NCBI GenBank assembly: GCA_905620495.1
Contig: CAJQTK010000019.1
Location: forward strand, 1 to 38,904
Direction: 5' to 3'
DNA: 38,904 nt
DNA from: an uncultured Candidatus Pelagibacter sp.
GTDB taxonomy: Bacteria; Pseudomonadota; Alphaproteobacteria; Pelagibacterales; Pelagibacteraceae
Shown one piece after another: positions 1-7,074 of the stretch. The position numbers and the translations under genes are program-made. Numbering within the stretch: position 1 is the first letter of the stretch; each line of letters starts with the position of its first letter. The notes beneath the pieces were generated by a model, which was not told the DNA's origin, did no database searches, and saw only the letters and a list, made by a program, of their open reading frames with translations.

Positions 1-701
1 GGGTCTGGTTTCTCATTTACAGATGGTAACAGTGTTGCTTTAAAATAATTAATATTCATTGCATGATAACCAAGTGCTGATCTTTCCGTAATTCCATAGT
101 TGTGCCTAAAATTTGTTAATTTTTTTTTGAAAGACCACCAATCTGTTTTAATAAATTTTTTAAAAATTTTTTGATTATAAATCCAAAAACAACAATAATT
201 ATCATTATCATTTAAAAAAAACTTTTGCGTATTTATCATAATATATTTTTCGAGTTTTTTTCCAATGTGAATGGAATAATTTTTTTTATCATTATGATTT
301 TTTTCGTATATTAAAAAACCAAGATGAAATTTTTTTTTATTTAAATCGTCTTCATGTTTAAGAAAATATTTAAGGTTATTATCAGAAAATTTAATGTCAT
401 GTTCTAAATACATAAAATATTTATAATCATCTTTTTGTTTTTCCATTAATGGTCTTGATAACCATGTTAAATGACCTTTATTCAAATCATTATCACTAAT
501 TTTATGATTTATAATTTCAGCATCTATTATTTTATCTTCTAAAAAATCATTGTGTGTATGAACAAAGATATCAGTTTTAATTGATAGTTTTTTTAGGTTA
601 TCAATATTTTCTTTCAGAAAATCAAATCTAGTGAGTTGTCTATAGCCTTCTTTTTTTTGAGGATTTAGATTGTAAAAAGGTATATGTACAGATATAGACA
701 T
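1..701 (-). CDS. Putative glycosyltransferase-like protein, 3' end beyond window
   Basis: I read this open frame directly from the minus strand. It starts at an ATG (699-701) and runs without a stop to the left edge, giving at least 233 codons. It is missing from the ORF track, probably because no stop lies in the window. The N-terminus (SISVHIPFYN) and the phrase DIFVHTHND look like the first beta-strands of a GT-A-type nucleotide-sugar fold. YLEHDI at about residues 98-103 could be a DxD-like metal/sugar-nucleotide site. No signal peptide or membrane segment is visible. It is divergent from the CapD-like gene 43 nt away, so the two probably share a promoter region. The context (sugar dehydratase, nucleotidylyltransferase, methyltransferase) supports a role in surface glycan assembly. 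The family assignment is tentative and the substrate is unknown. Confidence 0.7.
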   Translation of the reverse strand, partial: MSISVHIPFYNLNPQKKEGYRQLTRFDFLKENIDNLKKLSIKTDIFVHTHNDFLEDKIIDAEIINHKISDNDLNKGHLTWLSRPLMEKQKDDYKYFMYLEHDIKFSDNNLKYFLKHEDDLNKKKFHLGFLIYEKNHNDKKNYSIHIGKKLEKYIMINTQKFFLNDNDNYCCFWIYNQKIFKKFIKTDWWSFKKKLTNFRHNYGITERSALGYHAMNINYFKATLLPSVNEKPD

Positions 702-744
702 TAATTTATTAATAATTTAGAGAAACATTTATCATAATTTTATA

Positions 745-1698
745 ATGAAAAGAATTTTAATTACTGGTGGAACTGGTTATTTGGGAAGAAATTTAGCTCT
801 TTTTTACAAAAAAAAATATAAAGTTTTTTTAGGCGCAAGAAATAATAAGCAAAATTTTTTAGTCAAAAATCTTACAAATTGTGAGGCGGTTCCTTTGGAT
901 GTTTCTAATATTAATTCAGTAAATGATTGCTTAAACTACACTAAACCAGATATTGTAATTCACGCGGCAGCTACAAAGTTTGTGGATCTTTCAGAAAAAT
1001 TTCCATTTGAGTGTATTGACACAAATATATTAGGGTCAACAAATGTTGCTAGAGCTTGTTTGAATAAAAAAATTCCGACTGTAATAGGTATTTCTACAGA
1101 TAAAGCATCACCACCAATAAAAAATATTTATGGCTTAAGCAAATCTCTTATGGAAAGACTTTTTTGCTCAAGTAATCCATATGGAAAAACAAAATTTGTG
1201 TGTGTTAGATATGGTAATGTTGCATGGTCTACTGGTTCAGTATTACCTATTTGGAAACAAATGTTTAATAAAAATAAAATGATACTTACAACTGGACCTA
1301 ACATGAGAAGATTTTTCTTTTCAGTTGATGAAGCGGTAAGTTTGGTTGATCAAGCATTAAAGCTAAAAGACGAATTAAATGGGAAAATTTTATCTGCAGA
1401 AATGAAATCAGCAAAAATGATTGAAATTTTAAAAGTTTGGATAAAAAAACTTGGAGGTAAATATAAAGTTATTAAAGGTAGAAAAGGTGACAGACTAGAT
1501 GAATATTTAATAGGTGAAGATGAATTGAAATATACACAAACTTTAAATATAAAAAATAAAAAATACTTTGTTATCGATTTTAATCAAATGTCAAAAAAAC
1601 CACTTAAAAAAATTGTATCTTCTCAAAATGCAAAAAAATTATCTCAGTCTGAAATAGAAAAAATAATTAGATTTGGGATAAATAATAATGATCTCTAA
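745..1698 (+). CDS. NAD(P)-dependent nucleotide-sugar dehydratase/epimerase, CapD/PseB-like (polysaccharide biosynthesis protein)
   Basis: This 317-aa protein belongs to the extended short-chain dehydrogenase fold of the Polysacc_synt_2 type (CapD/FlaA1/PseB). Visible are the Rossmann glycine motif GGTGYLG (residues 8-14), HAAATK (about 73-78), STDKA (117-121) with the usual catalytic Asp-Lys, and Y129xxxK133 (YGLSK). The later RYGNV and GSVLP phrases are typical of UDP-GlcNAc 4,6-dehydratases. The family converts UDP-N-acetylhexosamines to 4-keto-6-deoxy sugars in the cytoplasm. It begins right after the divergent glycosyltransferase-like gene and overlaps the following nucleotidylyltransferase by 11 nt, so the two are probably co-translated. 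The exact substrate and the 5-epimerising ability cannot be read from sequence alone. Confidence 0.88.
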   Translation: MKRILITGGTGYLGRNLALFYKKKYKVFLGARNNKQNFLVKNLTNCEAVPLDVSNINSVNDCLNYTKPDIVIHAAATKFVDLSEKFPFECIDTNILGSTNVARACLNKKIPTVIGISTDKASPPIKNIYGLSKSLMERLFCSSNPYGKTKFVCVRYGNVAWSTGSVLPIWKQMFNKNKMILTTGPNMRRFFFSVDEAVSLVDQALKLKDELNGKILSAEMKSAKMIEILKVWIKKLGGKYKVIKGRKGDRLDEYLIGEDELKYTQTLNIKNKKYFVIDFNQMSKKPLKKIVSSQNAKKLSQSEIEKIIRFGINNNDL

Positions 1699-2368
1699 AA
1701 AAATAGACCACGCTTTCATTATGGCCGCGGGTCGAGGCACAAGATTAATGCCTTTAACTCAAAAAATTCCAAAAGGACTAATTAAATATAAACAAAGCTC
1801 ACTAATATCAAATGGAATAGACAAACTTAGAAAATACATAAATTTTATTCACATATCCGTCGGATATAAGGGTCCAATACTTGCAAAACATTTAATTGAA
1901 CAAAAAGTTTCTTCTATTATCAATACAGATAATAAAGGTAATGCATGGTGGATTTTTAACTCTATCTTTAAATATTTTGATAAACCTATTTATGTTTTAA
2001 CTTGTGATAATGTTACAGATATTGATTTCAAAAAAATTGAAAAAGATTATTATAAAAAGAAAAAACCTCTTTGTATGATTATTCCAACTAAGCCTGTAGT
2101 AGGCTTATCTGGAGATTATATATCAAGTAAAAATAATGTTGTTAACAGTTTATCAAGAAAGAAAAAGACAGGTATTTACTGCACTGGAATACAGGTTATA
2201 AATCCTAAAAAAATAAACCAAAAAATTAAACCAACAAGTGATTTTAATGTACTTTGGAAAAGATTAATGAAGATCAAACAACTCTATGTTTCTGATATTG
2301 AGCCTAAAAAGTGGTATACTGTGGATAATATTGAGAATTACAAAAATTTAAAAAAGAATACTAAATAG
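1688..2368 (+). CDS. Sugar-phosphate nucleotidylyltransferase (NTP_transferase family)
   Basis: This 226-aa protein has the pyrophosphorylase signature AAGRGTRLMPLT (about residues 13-24) followed by KIPKGL, in which the Lys normally contacts the substrate phosphate. TCDNVTD, with Asp at about 107, matches the metal-binding Asp of the fold. The family activates a sugar phosphate with an NTP to give an NDP-sugar. It is short for this family (usually 240-350 aa) and lacks a C-terminal beta-helix domain, as do monofunctional mannose-1-P or glucose-1-P-type members. Its start lies inside the upstream dehydratase gene (11-nt overlap), and the membrane-protein gene follows 3-6 nt later, so the three form one operon. 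Specificity is undetermined. Confidence 0.85.
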   Translation: MISKKIDHAFIMAAGRGTRLMPLTQKIPKGLIKYKQSSLISNGIDKLRKYINFIHISVGYKGPILAKHLIEQKVSSIINTDNKGNAWWIFNSIFKYFDKPIYVLTCDNVTDIDFKKIEKDYYKKKKPLCMIIPTKPVVGLSGDYISSKNNVVNSLSRKKKTGIYCTGIQVINPKKINQKIKPTSDFNVLWKRLMKIKQLYVSDIEPKKWYTVDNIENYKNLKKNTK

Positions 2369-2374
2369 CATGTG

Positions 2375-3862
2375 ATGTTAAAATTTAAACCTTTTTTAAA
2401 ATCAAATGATAAGATTTTTTATTTATTTCTGAGTTTGCTATTTGTGTTAACAGTCCAGCAGTTTGATCTCTATAAAGGGGGTGCCAATTATCTAATTCAT
2501 TCAATCAAATTTTTTGATAATAACAAATTACAAAATGATTGGATGGCTAACCAAGAAGATCATTTGCCTCTATTCACATATTTCAATTATTTTTTAATTA
2601 AAATTTTTTCAAAAAATGTAATTTATGTTATTCATTCTATACTTTTAGGGATATGTCCGTTTTTTTTATATTTAATTTCAAAAAACTTGTTCCCAAAAAT
2701 AAAAGATATAAATTTATGTATAATTTGGTTTGCTATTTTTATATTTATTTTTCATGAAAATAGCTTTTTTTCTGGAGTAGCTGGTCACAGGGTTATTGAT
2801 GTTGGATATCAACCTGCTAGTTTTGGAACACTGTTTTTTATAGGCATTTATCTTTTTCTAATAAAAAGGATTTTTTTGAGCATCTTTTTTATTTGTTTGG
2901 CTGCTTCATTTCATCCTACATATATCTTACATACTGGTTTTTTAATATTAGGCTTTATTGCCTACACTCTTCTCTCAAAAAAATACTTAGAATTTTTTAA
3001 AATATCTATATTCTATTTTATTCTTATTTTACCTATCACATTATTCATAATATTTAATTTTATCATTATAGAAAAAGATATAACTATAATTGGTCAGGAA
3101 ATTTTACTTGGAAGGATTCCTCATCATGCTAATATCCATTATTGGTTTACCTACAAAGACTTATTTTCTTTATTGGTCTATTTTTTTTCTTTATTTTTAT
3201 TAAAAAAAAATTTTAAATTTTTTGTAATATTTGGAGTATTTGGTTTTTGTTCAATTATTTTAAGCTTTATTCAATTTTTTTTAGATAATAACTCACTTGC
3301 ATTAACTTTCCCTTGGAGAACGTCTGTATTTATAATCCCTGTTTCTTCATTAATTGTTACGTCATATTTTATAAACAAAATTAAAATTGAAGATAAAAAA
3401 TTAAAGTTTATTGCTTTAAGTTTAATATTAGTTTCAAGTTTATCATTTGGCTACAAATCCCATTATATAAAAGATCTGAATTCAAAATTTGGCATCAAAC
3501 TTAAACTAACTTCAGATATAAAAAAGAATTTTTCTACTATAGATAATTTGTTAATACCAATTACATTAGAAGACATAAGAATGAATACCGGTTTACCAGT
3601 TTTTATAGATTGGAAACATCATACATTTAGGTACGATCAATTAATTGAATGGCGTTTAAGAATAGATTTAGCCATTAATTTTTATAAAAGCAGAACTCTT
3701 GAAGAGCAAATATTTAATTTAAATAAAATTCAAGAAATTGATTATATATCTCATATACTAATTAAAACTGATGATCTAAAAATTGAATGTAAAAATCTTA
3801 TAAACCATAAAGTATTTGCACTGGTAAGTGTTAATGAATGTTTTGATAATGCTAAAAATTAA
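2375..3862 (+). CDS. Multi-pass membrane protein, possible GT-C-type glycosyltransferase
   Basis: The ORF track starts at a GTG (2372); I prefer the adjacent ATG at 2375, giving 495 aa. The protein has about ten hydrophobic segments over the first 350 residues and then a soluble C-terminal part of roughly 130 residues. The first large loop after TM1 carries NDWMANQEDH, with acidic residues at about 61-62. GT-C enzymes place a catalytic acidic pair in that loop. The soluble part has FRYDQLIEWRLR, which I recall from uncharacterised membrane families (DUF6798-like), but I cannot verify this. It ends the plus-strand sugar operon and converges, 19 nt apart, on the dprE2-like gene. A role as the transferase using the polyprenyl-linked sugar made next door is an attractive inference only. 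Flippase or polymerase roles are alternatives. Confidence 0.72.
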   Translation: MLKFKPFLKSNDKIFYLFLSLLFVLTVQQFDLYKGGANYLIHSIKFFDNNKLQNDWMANQEDHLPLFTYFNYFLIKIFSKNVIYVIHSILLGICPFFLYLISKNLFPKIKDINLCIIWFAIFIFIFHENSFFSGVAGHRVIDVGYQPASFGTLFFIGIYLFLIKRIFLSIFFICLAASFHPTYILHTGFLILGFIAYTLLSKKYLEFFKISIFYFILILPITLFIIFNFIIIEKDITIIGQEILLGRIPHHANIHYWFTYKDLFSLLVYFFSLFLLKKNFKFFVIFGVFGFCSIILSFIQFFLDNNSLALTFPWRTSVFIIPVSSLIVTSYFINKIKIEDKKLKFIALSLILVSSLSFGYKSHYIKDLNSKFGIKLKLTSDIKKNFSTIDNLLIPITLEDIRMNTGLPVFIDWKHHTFRYDQLIEWRLRIDLAINFYKSRTLEEQIFNLNKIQEIDYISHILIKTDDLKIECKNLINHKVFALVSVNECFDNAKN

Positions 3863-3881
3863 TTTAAAAAAAAATAATAAT

Positions 3882-4619
3882 TTAAAGTTTAAGTTTCTTA
3901 AAAATTCTTTCAGGTATCAGTTTAATAATCATCATTATTAATCTCCATATTCCCATTGTATAAATTATGTTTTTCTTTTTCATTATACTCTTGAAAATAT
4001 CGCTAGCAACTTTGTCTGGATAAGAAGTAAAAATTTTTGGTAATTTTAGGCCAAGTGTCATTTTCGTATAAACAGTACCAGGCAATACTGTTAAAACATG
4101 TACATTTTTTTTTGCTAATCTATTTCTCAGACCTGACAAGAATGTGGTGAAACCCGCCTTAGCTGAACCATATATATAATTTGAAGATCTTCCTCTATCT
4201 CCTGCAACAGAACTTATTCCCACTATAGTTCCATAACCTTGATTTTCGTAGATATTTGCTAATTCAGAAATTATATTTATAGGACCTTCATAATTGGTTC
4301 TTAATACTTTAGTTCTAAGATCAGAATTTCTCTCATTTTCTTTTTGTTCTCCCATAAAACCAATTGCACATATCACTATTGAAGGTACTTCTTTTAAATT
4401 CTTTATAAATTTTTCATAATTTTCATTTTTTAAAACATCAAATTCATATATATCTACAACTATATTATATCTTACTTTCAAATCTATTGATTGAATTTTA
4501 AGTTCATCAATATTTTTAGCAGCTAAGACTAAATTATAATTATTTTCCCCAAATTTTTTAGCGATGGATTTGGCAATATCGCTCTGAGCACCTAATATCA
4601 AAACACTATGTTTTTTCAT
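3882..4619 (-). CDS. dprE2: DprE2-like short-chain dehydrogenase (polyprenylphosphoryl-2-keto-ribose reductase)
   Basis: This 245-aa SDR has the cofactor motif GAQSDIA (10-16), a catalytic Ser (GISSVAG, 136/137) and Y150xxxK154 (YGSAKAG). From memory it aligns end to end with mycobacterial DprE2 (Rv3791), including the C-terminal IPERIFKKLKL against IPRSIFRKLPI. DprE2 reduces the 2-keto intermediate made by DprE1 to polyprenylphosphoryl-D-arabinofuranose, completing the C2 epimerisation. The track starts at 4643, but I choose the ATG at 4619. It overlaps the dprE1 stop as ATGA, a standard coupling junction, and leaves the Rossmann motif at the usual distance from the N-terminus. It is the last gene of the minus-strand cassette. 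Confidence 0.88.
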   Translation of the reverse strand: MKKHSVLILGAQSDIAKSIAKKFGENNYNLVLAAKNIDELKIQSIDLKVRYNIVVDIYEFDVLKNENYEKFIKNLKEVPSIVICAIGFMGEQKENERNSDLRTKVLRTNYEGPINIISELANIYENQGYGTIVGISSVAGDRGRSSNYIYGSAKAGFTTFLSGLRNRLAKKNVHVLTVLPGTVYTKMTLGLKLPKIFTSYPDKVASDIFKSIMKKKNIIYTMGIWRLIMMIIKLIPERIFKKLKL

Positions 4620-5959
4620 AATTCTAATCGCGATGATTGGCATGATATAAAATTTTTATCACAATCATTTTTATTTCTGAAATTAGTATATTCTTTTATT
4701 CTTGTATCAGATTTTTTGAAAACTTCCTTTTTCATCCTAGCATCTTTAGCCAGATAAAATCGTCCACCATATTTTAAAGTAATTTCGTCAAGTTTTTCTA
4801 ATAAATCTAAAGTTTTTTCATTTACAGGAAAATCTAATGCCAAAGTATATCCCTCCATTGGAAAAGAAAATTTACTTTCTTGTTTTCCAAATCTCTTCAA
4901 AACGGATAAGAAAGAACTTGCTTTTGAAAGTTCAATTTCTTTTAATAATTCGATTAAACCTTCTTTACACTTATTAAGTGGGATTACACATTGATATTGA
5001 ACAAATCCTTTTCGACCATAAATTTTGTTCCATTCAAGAACACTATCTAATGGGTAAAAATAATCGTCCCAATTTACAAGCTTTTCTTTTGAACTATTTT
5101 TACCTATTAGATAATAAATATAATTAAATAACTTTACAAATTTTTTATTTAGAAACCAATTAGGAAAATAGAACGGTATACTCATATATTTTTTTGACCT
5201 TGATTTTAAAGGATGTAGAATATTTTTTTTAATTGTGTCTTCGATTGATGCATGTTCACCAAACATAATTAAAGATTGTCCTAAATTTTTTTTGTTACTT
5301 GTGCTATTGATCCACGCAACAGAATAGGTTGCATTCATATTTTTTTCAAAAATATCCAAAGTTTGATCAATATTTTTGGCAACCAATGTTTTTTGTTTAA
5401 TCCAACAGGTCTTGACAGGACGGAGTTTAATTGCTGCTCTAATTATAACTCCAGTTAAACCCATTCCACCGATAGTCCATTCAAAGAGTTCACTATTTTC
5501 ATTCTTAGAACATCTTTTTATTTCACCCTTTGAATTAATTAATTCAAACCAATCTACAAAATTCCTAAAACTACCTTCTTTGTGATGATTTTTTCCATGC
5601 ACATCAGCAGCAATTAGGCCACCGATCGATGTAAATTTTGAACCAGGAGTCACATAAGGAAACCAACCTCTTGGAAGGAAAGTATTAATTACATCCTCTA
5701 ATAAGATACCAGACTCAACTACTAAAATACCTGAACTATCATCAAAAGATAATATATGATCAAAGTATTTCATACTAATAGTATTCTTTTCATTAATTGA
5801 GCTATCTCCATATGCACGACCATTGCCTCTTGCTATCAAATCACCTTTTTTGATTTCATTTTGAATTTGTTCTATATTTTTTGGATAAACCATGTTAGTT
5901 TTTCGAGTAGGGTATCCACCCCACCCCGAAATAAAAGTTTCTTTTAAATTTTTTATCAT
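4616..5959 (-). CDS. dprE1: DprE1-like FAD-dependent polyprenylphosphoryl-ribose 2'-oxidase
   Basis: This 447-aa protein has a vanillyl-alcohol-oxidase-type FAD domain followed by a substrate domain, close in length to M. tuberculosis DprE1 (461 aa). Shared landmarks recalled from that protein are GWGGYPTR at the start, RGNGRAYGDSS (44-54), DVHGKNHH (119-126), GGMGLTG (164-170), YPLDSVLEWN (about 302-311), QYQCVIP and YLAKDAR (402-408). K405 aligns with the essential Lys418. At GYTLALDFP, A374 occupies the position of Cys387, the residue covalently hit by benzothiazinones. The enzyme oxidises the ribose C2 hydroxyl of the lipid-linked sugar. It overlaps dprE2 by 4 nt and follows the UbiA-family gene by 29 nt. 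Alditol oxidases are a more distant alternative, but both neighbours favour DprE1. Confidence 0.9.
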   Translation of the reverse strand: MIKNLKETFISGWGGYPTRKTNMVYPKNIEQIQNEIKKGDLIARGNGRAYGDSSINEKNTISMKYFDHILSFDDSSGILVVESGILLEDVINTFLPRGWFPYVTPGSKFTSIGGLIAADVHGKNHHKEGSFRNFVDWFELINSKGEIKRCSKNENSELFEWTIGGMGLTGVIIRAAIKLRPVKTCWIKQKTLVAKNIDQTLDIFEKNMNATYSVAWINSTSNKKNLGQSLIMFGEHASIEDTIKKNILHPLKSRSKKYMSIPFYFPNWFLNKKFVKLFNYIYYLIGKNSSKEKLVNWDDYFYPLDSVLEWNKIYGRKGFVQYQCVIPLNKCKEGLIELLKEIELSKASSFLSVLKRFGKQESKFSFPMEGYTLALDFPVNEKTLDLLEKLDEITLKYGGRFYLAKDARMKKEVFKKSDTRIKEYTNFRNKNDCDKNFISCQSSRLEL

Positions 5960-5988
5960 AATTAAAAATCAATTATTTTTATACAATT

Positions 5989-6882
5989 TTAGATAGTAAC
6001 TCCTAACCAAAAAATAAACAAAATTATCACTAAACATAAATAGCTTATTTTATCACTGATTGCATAAACTATAGGATCATCTTTGATTTGTCCTTTATTG
6101 GAAACATAAATTATTCTTGATATCCAAAATAACATTACAAAACATATGATCCACAAAATATTTGGAAAGGAGTATTGTTTTATAACAACAGGTGAATTTA
6201 TATGGAAAATTAATAATAGAATTGATATCCAGCCAGTCAATATTGCTATCCAATAAATCATTTTTTTATGTTTTATGGTATATGCTCGTCCATGAATTCT
6301 TTTCTTTTTAAATCTTACAATATTAACCAATTCTGTTAGTCGTTTAACAGCAGCAAGAGATGTAAAAAAAAACACAGAAAATAAAAGTAATGATAATGAT
6401 GTTGAAGTATCTGCAATGTAGCCTCCACCAAGAATTCGCGAAGTATATAATAATGAGAGGATTAAAAGATCAATAATTATGATTTTTTTAAAAAAAAAAG
6501 TATATAAATTTGAAAGTATAAAATAAGAAATTATTATTATAATAAATTCCTTATTTACATTTATTAAGAATATAATACTTAAAGTCAAAAGAATTAAAAC
6601 TAATACTCTACAATGATTAACTGTGATTAACCTTGCAGCAAGAGGTCTATACTTTTTAAAAGGATGATTTCGATCAGATTTTACATCCATGATATCATTA
6701 ATTACATAAATACTTGACGCTATTAAACTAAAAATTATAAATGCTTTAGCTGAGAGGATAAAATTACTAAAATCAAAATTATGAGACATTAACAGTGGTG
6801 TGAAAACAAGAACATTTTTTACCCATTGATAAGGTCTTAGAATTCTAAGAATGTGGATAATTTTAAAATTTTTTAGAGTCAT
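5989..6882 (-). CDS. UbiA-family prenyltransferase, decaprenyl-phosphate 5-phosphoribosyltransferase-like (DPPR synthase)
   Basis: This 297-aa polytopic membrane protein has about eight hydrophobic helices. RPYQWVKNVLV (16-26) is followed by the first Asp-rich prenyl-phosphate site NDIMDVKSDRNHP (62-74) and KKYRPLAA. These match the Rv3806c/NoeC-type branch of UbiA, not quinone UbiAs. A second polar motif, DDPIVYAISDK, lies near residue 266. The family moves 5-phosphoribose from PRPP to a polyprenyl phosphate at the inner membrane, the first step toward lipid-linked arabinose. No HAD phosphatase domain is fused at the N-terminus, as it is in some Gram-negative homologues, so the 5'-phosphatase must be elsewhere. 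It lies 29 nt upstream of the dprE1-like gene in the same direction. Confidence 0.88.
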   Translation of the reverse strand: MTLKNFKIIHILRILRPYQWVKNVLVFTPLLMSHNFDFSNFILSAKAFIIFSLIASSIYVINDIMDVKSDRNHPFKKYRPLAARLITVNHCRVLVLILLTLSIIFLINVNKEFIIIIISYFILSNLYTFFFKKIIIIDLLILSLLYTSRILGGGYIADTSTSLSLLLFSVFFFTSLAAVKRLTELVNIVRFKKKRIHGRAYTIKHKKMIYWIAILTGWISILLLIFHINSPVVIKQYSFPNILWIICFVMLFWISRIIYVSNKGQIKDDPIVYAISDKISYLCLVIILFIFWLGVTI

Positions 6883-6895
6883 TAAGATACTTTAT

Positions 6896-7066
6896 ATGAA
6901 TAATAATATTATTAATCAAATATTCGATAACCAAACAGTCTGGAATGGTTTAAATTTGATCATTAATGTAATTCCAGATTTTTTTAAAAATATTTCAGGC
7001 ATACATAGTTTTTCTTACAACTCCGGGGTCCTAGTTAATGACTTTGCAACTAATGAAAGTATATAA
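6896..7066 (+). other. Unassigned small ORF (56 aa) in a 192-nt gap between minus-strand genes
   Basis: The gap between the UbiA-like gene and the methyltransferase contains a plus-strand ORF. The track extends it to 6851, inside the UbiA-like gene; the ATG at 6896 would give 56 aa. It has mixed polar and aromatic residues and resembles no family I know. The minus frames here carry stops and show no clear remnant. It may be a decayed gene fragment, a real small protein or chance. The gap must also carry any promoter for the ubiA-dprE1-dprE2 run. Confidence 0.2.
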
Positions 7067-7074
7067 TAAAATCT

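Noticed and set aside
3863-3881. Intrinsic terminator between the convergent GT-C-like gene and dprE2
   Set aside because: The 19-nt gap is A/T-rich but shows no stable stem.
4620-4643. Upstream start for dprE2 at 4643 (adds MPIIAIRI)
   Set aside because: The ATG at 4619 overlaps the dprE1 stop as ATGA and puts the Rossmann motif at the normal distance from the N-terminus.
5376-5585. Plus-strand 69-aa ORF inside dprE1
   Set aside because: Frame shadow of a strongly conserved minus-strand gene.
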